Shown piece by piece: positions 11,705 to 21,032 of a stretch of 64,000 nucleotides of DNA (position 1 is its first letter; each line of letters starts with the position of its first letter). Below the pieces are notes generated by a model that worked only from the letters and a program-made list of their open reading frames with translations, had not been told where the DNA came from and did not search any database. A program made the translations under genes and the position numbers. Source of the DNA: Triglochin maritima (lineage: Eukaryota; Streptophyta; Magnoliopsida; Alismatales; Juncaginaceae); NCBI GenBank assembly GCA_963682175.1, contig OY821771.1:35484201-35548200 (forward strand), read 5' to 3'.

Positions 11705-11957
11705 AATTAATTTAACCCCGACATGGAATACCCCCTACAACGTAGGCTTTATTACACACTGACGTGGTATGATGTATATTATTTTTAAAAGAATTTTTTA
11801 TAATGGATCCTACCACGTCGGCTTTCGTACACACAAAAGTGACAAACCCCCTACTATGTCGGCGTAAGTAATCCGACGTGGTAGGGTATTAATTAGTTTT
11901 ATTTATTTTGAAAATGGAGCCTTCAACATCGAATTATGTAACCGCCGATGTGGAAGA
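11705..11957. repeat. CACTA 1 subterminal array (right), first part
   Basis: Units of the form ACAACGTAGGC...CTGACGTGGTA and TATGTCGGCG...CCGACGTGGTAGGG match those at 3365-3890. The array is cut by the SIRE-like element at 11958 and resumes at 17177; the 5-bp duplication GAAGA is present on both sides of the insertion. Confidence 0.8.
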
Positions 11958-13376
11958 TGTAGGATCGTGTGGGTTGGGTTAATCTAATCACTTTTAAGCT
12001 AATCCCTAACTAATCAAACAATAAACGCAGCGGAAACAATTTAAAGACTAGTAGGGAAAAGGAACAAGCAAACCACAAATCGACTCAGCATTTTTATAGA
12101 AGTTCGGCACCCCACTCGGATCCTAGTCCTCTCTTGCAAGCTCCGCTCGACACCGCGGGCTCCGCCTACGACTTCACTATCCGCTCCCCGTTCCGGGTCG
12201 AGAGACAACGCCTTACAACCGTCAAACTCGTGAACAACCCTCGCCGAGCTTGGAATCCTCTTCTCACAATCCGAGAAGGATGCTTCAGGGCTTTCACCGG
12301 AGCCTTTACTCTTTTGACAAACTTTGTAACTGAGTGGGATTCACTCTCTAATTGAGCACACTTTGAGTAGGATGAGTGATTGAACAAGAGTGTGTAGTTT
12401 AGGCTTATGGAGTGTAGAAATGGGAGTTTTGAGGATTGAAGTTTCTCTCTAATGTATTGGGGCAATTTGAGTTGGAGAGGTCTGTTAACAACAGGTCTTG
12501 ATCCTCTATTTATAAGCTCCTAAGGTATTCTAGTCGTTGGGGATAGATTTGGTTGGGTTTTGTGTAAGATACACAAAGCAGAAAATCGGGCTGCAAATCT
12601 GTCCAGAACCGGTCGACCGAAACTAATAAACCGGTCGACCGTTCACTTGATTTCAAGGAGAACGGTCGAACAAATGAATATTCGGTCGGACAAACGAGCT
12701 AGAACTTAACTCTACTTAAGTGAATCGGTCGAACCAAAGTATGGGGCGGTCGACCGTTAAAGGGATTCAGTTGAGACAAAGTTGGATCGGTCGAACGAAG
12801 AGTGTGTCGACCGATAGCAGGGATATAATAAGTGTTCAACCGGTCGACCGAAACAAGGTCGTCGTTTGACCGGTTACCGAATGTATTTTGGGGTTAAGTT
12901 TGTTTTATACGAATACGACCGTTATAGGAATACGACAAAGGTAACAACTATAATAAAATCCGGGATCGGTCGACCGAAAAGGTAGAACCGGTCGACCGGT
13001 TCACACAGGAATTCTGGGTTTAGGTTTTAAGTGATTTCTGACTAAGGTTTGGGTGATCTAATGAAGTCCAAATAAGGTGAAATTTTGTGTGTGACTTCTC
13101 TAAGGAACCTAGTGTGTATGTGATATGTTTTTAGCTCTTGTATGCTCAATTTACACATGTTCCTAAGACTCAAAATAAAATCAAGATTACAAGTCTTCAT
13201 ATACCTTTATTACAAATCTTGACTTGATTTCCTTCCTTCCATGAGTCTTGATCACCTGTAGAGGTTAGCACATGCAATATATATGCAATGCAATATGTCT
13301 GCTACTCTACATTACTTATGATTAAGATTAGGTTGATTAAATCATCAAAACAAGGATTAAGGCCAAAAAGCTAACA
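11958..13376 (-). repeat. 3' LTR of the SIRE-like element
   Basis: It begins TGTAGGATCG and ends CTAACA on the + strand, 1419 bp. It is nearly identical to the 5' LTR, except that it lacks 72 bp equivalent to 16729-16800 and keeps 16 bp near 12527-12542 that the other copy has lost. It contains the CGGTCGACCG palindrome array (12605-13015) upstream, in element orientation, of a TATA-like box near 12505. Confidence 0.92.
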
Positions 13377-13391
13377 ATCTCCCTTTTTTTG
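13377..13391 (-). other. Polypurine tract of the SIRE-like element
   Basis: On the - strand CAAAAAAAGGGAGAT abuts the 3' LTR start TGTTAGC. This is the expected plus-strand primer position. Confidence 0.8.
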
Positions 13392-14003
13392 ATGATGGCA
13401 ACCTATATCTTAATACTTGAAAATTTTAAGTATAAACTATGCATATAAATGCTCCCCTTATGGATGTGCATAGTTTTTGTTCAATCTTAACCAATTTTCA
13501 AGTAACTCCCCTTCAATTATCTCTCTCCCCCTTTGACATCCATCAAAAACAAAAATAATTATGACTTTAAGCATAAAATTTGGATGTCTTGTAATGAAGT
13601 TGCTCCCCCTAAATTTTTGCACTTCATTACACTAAAAAAAGATATAGAATTTAAGCTTGCCCTATCAATAAGGCTATATGGAAACTAAGAGTATGATTCA
13701 AGTTAAGTTCATTTAAGTTTCTACTCAAGCCTTATCCTAACATCCATTCAAAATTTGACATTTATAATCAATGGATGTGATATATGATTTGCAATGAATA
13801 GGGTTAATGATTTGCAATGAATTAAACATCTAAGGATATGACAATTAAGCATATTAAACTAGATTGAGCTAATTTTTTCAGAAAATTAAAAGATAGAAAT
13901 TTTATACCAAACTTGAATATTGATTAGCTCCAATCTTGACTTGGTGATGCAACCGGATTCGAATTTGACGCTTTGACTCGTCCGGTCACCACCAATCTCC
14001 TCC

Positions 14004-15660
14004 TCAAGCTCCTACAAGTGTAGACTTTGGTACCCAAACAACTTTGTGTCCTTGAACATTATCTTTTGGGATCCAAACCATTTTGGTTTTGGGTGCCCAC
14101 ACACTTGAGGAAATAGACTTAACAAATAAATGCTTGCCATTTAAAGTAGTATGAGATACATGGTTTTTCAATTGCACATTGTATCCTAAACCATGTTTAG
14201 CTAAGGATTGTCTTTTACTACTTAAAAACATATCAAGCATTTTTGTTCCTTTTGTGAACATTTCTAGATCTTTCCTTAGTTGCATATTTGAAGCTCTAAG
14301 ATCTAAATGTTCATCAACAAGCGATGTTTTACTTAGACTAGCAAGTGATGATTCATTTGATTCAAGTCTAGCAACCACCTCATTCTTTTCATTCATGATT
14401 AATTCAATTTGGCATTTGAGATCATTTATAGTTTTTCTAGTATTTTTGTTCTTTTCACAAATGATCTCATATTGTTTAACTAAATCATGAAATGCATTTT
14501 GTAACTCATCATGTGTATATGATTCATCTTTAGAACATGAACTATTACTTGCATATGACTTATATGAGCATGAATTTGATCTATTAGAGTAAAAGTTAGA
14601 AGATACCTTACTTCCTTCATCTTGAATTGCCATGTAGCACATATGTGCATATTCCTTTTGTTGATGAAGGTACAGTTGATTTGGATGATGACGACGACGA
14701 TCAATCGTCCCAAGTAGCATTGTGAGCTTCCAACATCTTCTCTTTTCTCTTACTCCTCTCCTTTTCTCTCATTCTCTCCCTTCTCTCATTTTTCTTTTCC
14801 CCTTCTCTTCTCTCATTTTCACTCTCCTCCTTCTCCTTCTCCTTCTCCTTTTCTTTTTCTCTTTTCTCACTTCTTCTACCTCTTCTCTCATTCTTCTTGA
14901 GGTATTTGAAGAAGTCTTGGGCAAGGACTTCAATGTCCTCTTCCTCCACTCTTCTTGGCTCATCAAATTTTGCATGCAATGCCACCGTGAAGTTTTTCTT
15001 GGAAGCTTCCTTCTCCTTTCGATGACTCAATTGAAGCTCATAGGCCATGAGATTTCCAATGAGTTCCTCCATCTTCAATTTGGAAAGATCGTGCGATTCT
15101 TCAATTGCGACGACCTTGTCTTCCCAATCATTGCTCAATGACCGGAGGAATTTTCGAGTCATCTCTCCTTCATTTATCATTCTTCCAAGAATCAAAAGAG
15201 AGTTAGTAATATCGGTGAAGCGAGTGTTCATGTCGCTTATGTTCTCACCGATTTGCATAGAAAATATTTCATATTTATGCATGAGGAGACTTATCCTAGT
15301 TTCTTTAGTTTTACTATCACCCTCATGATGCATTTGTAACCTATGTCATATTTCATTTGCACTTTCACAACCCCCAATTCTATTGTATTCTCCCTCATTA
15401 AGGTCACAATAAAGAATGTTCAGGATTTTTGAATTCATTTCAATTTCTTTCATTTGAGCCCTAGATAGAGAATCTAACTCATCTTCATTTGGGGGTACGT
15501 ATGGATATTGAATGAATTTTCAATACTTAAGGTCATTTGATATTAAAAAGATTTTCATCCTATTTTTCAAATAATCATAGTTTGACCCATCAAGCAAAGG
15601 AGGCCTTGTGGTGCATAAACCCTCTATGTGATTAGATGTTGAAGCCATGCTAAAATTACA
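14004..15660 (-). pseudogene. SIRE-like gag and following coiled-coil region, broken
   Basis: Reading down from about 15647 (MASTSNHIEGLCTTRPPLL), the N-terminal block (RPPLLDGSNYDYLKNRMK) is followed by a gag domain of the Retrotran_gag_2/UBN2 type (ISDMNTRFTDITNSLLILG, FLRSLSNDWEDKVVAIEES, MEELIGNLMAYELQL). Next comes a Lys/Glu/Arg-rich stretch of about 60 residues, ATWDD, and a coiled-coil region ending LAKHGLGYN and VVWVPKSTLVGA near 14010. In-frame stops occur near 15518 and 15343, each where tryptophan is expected, and the frame shifts near 14705. The usual CCHC zinc knuckle between the gag domain and ATWDD is absent, replaced by the charged repeat. The product would form the particle coat; this copy cannot make it whole. 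Confidence 0.88.
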
Positions 15661-15686
15661 GTAAATTAATGAAATGTAGCTAACAA

Positions 15687-15701
15687 GGCTCTGATACCAA
15701 A
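15687..15701 (-). other. Primer-binding site, tRNA-iMet type
   Basis: On the - strand TTTGGTATCAGAGCC directly follows the 5' LTR end CCTACA. It is the standard complement of the initiator tRNA-Met 3' end used by plant copia elements. Confidence 0.95.
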
Positions 15702-17176
15702 TGTAGGATCGTGTGGGTCGGGTTAATCTAATCACTTTTACGCTAATCCCTAACTAATCAAACAATAAACGCAGCGGAAACAATTTAAAGACTAGTAGGG
15801 AAAAGGAACAAGCAAACCACAAATCGACTCAGCGTTTTTATAGAGGTTCGACACCCCACCCGGGTCCTAGTCCTCTCTTGCAAGCTCCGCTCGACTCCGC
15901 GAGCTCCGCCTACGACTTCACTATCCGCTCCCCGTTCCGGGCCGAGAGACAACGCCTTACAACCGTTAAACTCGCGAACAACCCTCGCCGAGCTTGGAAT
16001 CCTCTTCTCACAATCCGAGAAGGATGCTTCAGGGCTTTCACCGGAGCCTTTACTCTTTTGACAAACTTTGTAACTGAGTGGGATTCACTCTCTAATTGAG
16101 CACACTTTGAGTAGGATGAGTGATTGAACAAGTGTGTGTAGTTTAGGCTTATGGAGTGTAGAAATTGGAGTTTTGAGGATTGAGGTTTCTCTCTAATATA
16201 TTGGGACAATTTGAGTCGGAGAGGTCTGTTAACAATAGGTCTTGATCCTCTATTTATAAGCTCCTAAGGTATAGATTTGGTTGGGTTTTGTGTAAGATAC
16301 ACAAAGCAGAAAATCCGGCTGCAAATCTGTCCAGAACCGGTCGACCGAAACTAATAAACCGGTCGACCGTTCACTTGATTTCAAGGAGAACGGTCGAACA
16401 AATGAATATTCGGTCGGACAAACGAGCTAGAACTTAACTCTACTTAAGTGAATCGGTCGAACCAAAGTATGGGGCGGTCGACCGTTAAGGGGATTCAGTT
16501 GAGACAAAGTTGGATCGGTCGAACAAAGAGTGTGTCGACCGATAGCAGGGATATAATAAGTGTTCAACCAGTCGACCGAAACAAGGTCGTCGTTCGACCG
16601 GTTACCGAATGTATTTTGGGGTTAAGTTTGTTTTATACGAATACGACCGTTATAGGAATACGACAAAGGTAACAACTATAATAAAATCCAGGGTCGGTCG
16701 ACCGAAAAGGTAGAACCGGTCGACCGGTAGAGTTCGATAAAATCACTGTGGAGAGTCTGTTATAAACCGGTCGAACTAAGAACATGTTCGGTCGACCGGT
16801 TCACACAGGAATCCTGGGTTTAGGTTTTATGTGATTTCCGACTAAGGTTTGGGTGATCTAATGAAGTCCAAATAAGGTGAAATTTTGTGTGTGACTTCTC
16901 TAAGGAACCTAGTGTGTATGTGATATGTTTTTAGCTCTTGTATGCTCAATTTACACATGTTCCTAAGACTCAAAATAAAATCAAGATTACAAGTCTTCAT
17001 ATACCTTTATTACAAATCTTGACTTGATTTCCTTTCTTCCATGAGTCTTGATCACCTGTAGAGGTTAGCACATGCAATATATATGCAATGCAATATGTGT
17101 GCTACTCTACATTACTTATGATTAATATTAGGTTGATTAAATCATCAAAACAAGGATTAAAGCCAAAAAGCCAACA
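15702..17176 (-). repeat. 5' LTR of the SIRE-like element
   Basis: It is 1475 bp, beginning TGTAGGATCG and ending GCCAACA on the + strand. It holds the palindrome array at 16330-16800 and a TATA-like box near 16252. The 72 bp at 16729-16800 absent from the 3' LTR lie between two copies of CGGTCGACCGGT. Confidence 0.92.
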
Positions 17177-17350
17177 GAAGACCCCCTACCACGTCGGTGT
17201 TCTAAATCCGACGTGGTAGAGTATTAATTATGACGTCGGCCATCATTATAACTGACGTGGTAAGGTGTCTTCCACATCGATGTTGTAATGTTCGACGTGG
17301 TAAGGTGTCTTCCACGTCGGTGTTGTAATGTCCGACGTGGTAAGGTGTCC
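17177..17350. repeat. CACTA 1 subterminal array (right), second part
   Basis: This is the continuation of the array at 11705-11957 after the retrotransposon. The units CACGTCGGTGTT...CCGACGTGGTA are more alike than those of the left array, and two adjacent 60-bp units (about 17229-17350) are nearly identical. The outer end of the CACTA element is lost where the gypsy LTR starts. Confidence 0.78.
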
Positions 17351-17358
17351 GTAATTAA

Positions 17359-18886
17359 TGATTGACATCATTTCATGCATTCATTTGTGTCTTATATCCT
17401 TTATTTTTAGCCTAAGTAATTCTATGTAACGAGTTTTATGTTTAAGTTTCAGGAATAAACAAGTTTGGGAAGAAGAGACTAAAAAGGGACTTAAAAACAA
17501 GAAAAAAGACTAAGTTGCAAGACTCATGGACTGAGGTGCAAGTGAGAAGGAACCAGATGTAAAACCAAAAGGACTAATGAGGAAATCAAGAAGCTCCACA
17601 CCATTATGAGGAGTATTTTGGTAATTAGATCCGCCCCAAACATCAACAACCCACTCGGGTTCATAAAACATCAAGACATCAAGCCAGAAACCAACCACTG
17701 AAATCCAGACTCCATAAAATCTATCTGGACCGCCAATTGGTTGTCCCAGACCACCAATTGGCGGTCCAAATTGGTCCAAAGGTTTCGTGGTTGAGTCGGG
17801 TTGTGTATTATGTTGTTTTATGTCCATTTATAGTATGTGTTTAGTCCCATACCGGGGATTGTCCCCGATTACATTTTTTCATGCCTATAAATAGAACTCT
17901 TCCTCTCTTTTTGTATTCACCCATTACTTGATGGCATTATTTCTACTTGGAGTAAGCCTTGGAGCAAAAACTCAAGGTGGAGAAGAATGCTACTAGTAAT
18001 GTGAGTCATTTAATAAAATAATTTTTCATTATTTTGTTCTCATGTTGTCTGTTTTTTATGCATGCTTAGCTTAGTCTTGCTCTTTGATCTTAGGCTAAAT
18101 TAGTTAGAATGTCTCCTTTCTTCTTTAGTTTAATTGCTAGCATAATGTGTAGTGAGTAGATCCATCCCCTTAGGGGGGTGGAGATGATGTTCATATATAT
18201 TGTGAAGTTTGGATGTTTGATGAATTTTTGATTGTGTAGACTTGCATGTTTTGTATGTTCATTGGGGGGATTTTAATCATCTACATGTTGGGGAATTTTG
18301 ATGGGTTTTGTTATAATATTTAGACACTTCCCATGCTTAGTTTTCTCATGTTTATTGACTGAAATTTCCTGTTGAATATGCTACATGTTAGTTGTGTTTG
18401 TATTTGTGTTTGTTTGTTTGATTGATTAAAGAAACTTTGTTTTAATGGGGTTTTCCATATCATTTAGACACCTCCCATGCTTACCTTGTTCTTCACATGA
18501 GTTTATGGTTTTTGATGAGTCTTGCCATATCTTTAGACACTTCTCATGCTGATCCTAATTTTATGTTAATCAAGTAGTAATTGCCGATACGTTATGTGAA
18601 TGGATTGATGGTTTTGCCACATCTTTAGACACTTCCTATGCATGAAGACACACACACACACGACACACACACATACATACATGCTTACATGCATCATTCA
18701 TCACTTATTTCACTTCATATGTGCACACACTCCACCCCTTAGGGGCTTCTCTTCTTGATTCTCAATCTTTCGTTGATTTCTTTCGTATTTCTTACTTACT
18801 AGTATAATGTAGTTAGCTTTAGCATAATCACATTTTTCTCCCTTTATTCACCACTTGATTTCTGACAAACCAGATGCTACCCACCT
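17359..18886 (+). mobile_element. Gypsy LTR, 3'-truncated
   Basis: It starts TGATTGACATCA and carries two CCAATTGG-centred dyads (17727-17770) and the TATA box TATAAATA at 17886-17893. It runs without interruption until ACCCACCTCC near 18886, just short of the GCGG...GTGCAC signature. The downstream half from about 18140 is the closest relative in the window of the LTR at 1-2407. No target-site duplication or internal region is visible. Confidence 0.82.
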
Positions 18887-19330
18887 CCGACCCACCAGCA
18901 CAAGCACAACCGGTCGACCGCCTCATGACACCGTTCGACCGATGTTGGTTAATGTCAGGCAAAATACACTAAACCGGTCGACCGCAACCATGCACCGGTC
19001 GACCGGAATCCAGCAACCACCCGATCTGTCGAGTATCTCTTACTGCCCTCGTCGCCGGCGAGGTCTCCGACCACCCGACGACGATCAAAATCACACCCAC
19101 GAGTGTGAGCAAACCAAAACACTCTAATGAACCGACATGCCTTCGAGTTCGACGGAGCACACTGGAGAGCACTCAATGTCCCCACCGACTGCAACCCCTA
19201 CGCCTCACGAGCACGATCGCCAACCACCACCTGAGCCGTCGCCTCCTCAGGTCGTCGGAAAGGAGATGAGGGAGAGAGAAGAGAGAGTGAGACGAGAGTG
19301 AGAGAGAGAGTTGGTTTTTCTCTCAAAACC
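18887..19330. other. GC-rich stretch with CGGTCGACCG motifs and a GA-rich tract
   Basis: Four copies or variants of the palindrome CGGTCGACCG occur at 18910-19010, outside any recognisable SIRE-like LTR. They are followed by GC-rich sequence and a GAGAGA tract (19262-19312). Short open frames exist on both strands, but I recognise no protein and do not call a gene. Confidence 0.4.
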
Positions 19331-20960
19331 AACACCTCACCCATAACCCTACCCCATCACCCTACCAACACCCCCACCATTCCCCATCACATCAACATCC
19401 TTCCCCATGCAAACCTCTAATTAGCACCCTAAACTGAGATTAAGCCTAAACAAGGTTTAGGATATAACAATCCACCCATCTTAAAAGGTCGAGAATTTGA
19501 ACACGATTAATAAATAGGTTGAATATGACAACACGATTATTAAATGAGTTGGATATGGATTTCTGTTGCAAAAACAATTAACACGATTAAGACACGATAA
19601 GTAATCAGGTAATTAAGTACACGATTACGAATACTACACAATTAATACACGACTAATAAGTCTACAAATAATATATAAGTTATAATGAACAAATTCTAAG
19701 AAATGAATGACATACTTGTAATTTTACCAATTATATATGAAACTAATTTTTTTATGATTTAAAACTTTAACATGTAATAATCGTGTGTTAAACGGGTGGC
19801 GTGCAATCATGCAATCTAGTATTCATGTAATAAATGGAACTAATTGTAAACAGTAGTCATGTTAAACGTGTACACGAAGTAGCCCGTTTAATAATCGTGT
19901 ATAAACAGGTCGTGTCGTGTAAACACGATTATAAACAGGTTGAATACAACAGAAGTCTATGAATCGATGAATAGTCTACATGTGAATTGATGCTAGCTCG
20001 GTCGTGAGATCCTTTATTGTGAGATAGTCAAATCAGGTCTTAAATCCTAGCAACTTCATTCGAATGTTTGAGATTTAAAATAAAATAGGTAAAATTTAAA
20101 AAGTACCATGTGATTAGGTTTATTAGTTTTGCCTTGAAAACTTACGTGGAATGGTTGACCGATTGGCAAACAGTTGACCGAATATTTGGTGACAGTAAAT
20201 TTTGGATTTTTGGAATGGGTAAAAACAATCGACCTATTCCAATTCGGTTGACTTGTTTTGTTAGGACAGATTCGACTTAAAGCTACTGAATTTTCAGGTT
20301 CGGTTGACTGATTGACAAAAAATTGACCGTTTTGGGGGCAACGATAGAACTTACTAAGGGATATTTTGGGCATTTCTTCTCCACCATTTGTGTGTCAAAC
20401 TCTAGTATATGTATCTCATTGCCCTCTAGGGTTTGTGAATGTGTGAGACTTCGTTATTAGAATCACCACCAAATATGATATCATTCCACAGAGCCACTAA
20501 AAGTGCATTCATATCTCATGGAAAAGCTTCTTAGAGTCACATAGTGTGAATTCCATAACTCAACGAGTCATCATGTTGATGAAGTTATTGGAACCATCTA
20601 AAGAGGAATTTTGAGATGTTGAAGAAAACAATGGAGGTAAGAGATTCTTTTCTATACTTAGCATCCGTGATTTTTATGTTGTTTGAAGATTGGAGGCTCA
20701 TGAATGATTAGATTGGGTTCCAACGAGTACACATTGAAGGTTTATTTTTCTCCATGCTCTCTCGTTTTATTGGATTGCTAGCCTATACTTTGTCTATATA
20801 TTCTCTTGTGTGAAGATTAGATTAGTCATCTTGTTAAGCTTAGAGTTTGTGTATTGTGGGTTATTTTAGTCGGAGGTGTAACCGAGTCTCGATTTAGTTC
20901 CAAGCTATTATCTCAGTATCGCTTAGGCACCGGTATACCGTTCCCATTTCCGAAAAAAAA
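19331..20960. other. Diverged interspersed repeats upstream of PNG1
   Basis: Between 19490 and 19940, ACACGATTA and related words recur many times in both orientations, a pattern of old degenerate repeats. From 20140 to 20340, GGTTGACCGA and TTGACCG words resemble decayed SIRE-like U3 palindromes. The segment ends at 20952-20961 in a run of ten A, which may be the tail of an old retroposed sequence. No gene is seen. Confidence 0.4.
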
Positions 20961-20963
20961 AAG

Positions 20964-20972
20964 TTATAAAAA
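20964..20972 (+). promoter_or_regulatory. Possible PNG1 TATA box
   Basis: TTATAAAAA lies about 65 bp before the PNG1 start codon. If used, the leader would be about 35 nt. It sits directly against the A-run that ends the upstream repeats. No other promoter element is recognisable, so the call is weak. Confidence 0.3.
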
Positions 20973-21032
20973 AGAACTAGATTAAGCTAGTTACCATTTG
21001 ACGACCATCACATCTGGGTCTCCCCACCGGCG

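Larger units (their letters stand above)
11958..17176 (-). mobile_element. Non-autonomous SIRE-like copia LTR retrotransposon, TSD GAAGA
   Basis: The element is complete in structure. It has a 5' LTR (15702-17176), a tRNA-iMet primer-binding site (15687-15701), a gag-type region (14004-15660), a polypurine tract next to the 3' LTR (13377-13391, - strand) and a 3' LTR (11958-13376). Perfect duplications GAAGA lie at 11953-11957 and 17177-17181. Protease, integrase, reverse transcriptase and RNase H are absent, so it depended on a helper. The protein resembles the SIRE/Maximus lineage, including the coiled-coil stretch ending SSKRQSLAKHGLGYN. About 13392-14003 is AT-rich non-coding sequence. 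Confidence 0.92.
3341..17350 (-). mobile_element. Decayed CACTA (En/Spm) element 1, composite
   Basis: Two arrays of ACGTCGG/CCGACGT repeats (3365-3890, and 11705-11957 continued at 17177-17350) bracket TNP2 and TNPA/Ptta relics, both on the - strand. Subterminal arrays plus these two genes define CACTA elements. Terminal CACTA inverted repeats and a 3-bp duplication are not visible, so the limits are approximate. Two later insertions split it: a head-to-head LTR pair (6409-9431) and a complete SIRE-like element (11958-17176). About 3891-4201 is AT-rich 3' non-coding sequence. The order on the - strand (TNPA relic, then TNP2) is the reverse of element 2. Confidence 0.75.

Noticed and set aside
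12134..12355. A 73-codon frame conserved at 12134-12355 and 15878-16099, with a 99-codon frame on the opposite strand in both places
   Set aside because: Both are within the two LTRs of one element, so they match because the LTRs are copies. The same region of the solo LTR at 112-1607 does not keep the frame.
14722..15141. A 139-codon frame on the + strand
   Set aside because: It is the antisense of the gag region; its leucine/serine/phenylalanine-rich product reflects the charged repeat read backwards.
11958..17176. Endogenous pararetrovirus (caulimovirus-type) as an alternative for the LTR elements
   Set aside because: Clear LTRs, 5-bp target-site duplications, tRNA primer sites, polypurine tracts and copia or gypsy gag domains; no movement-protein or virus-type polymerase motif.
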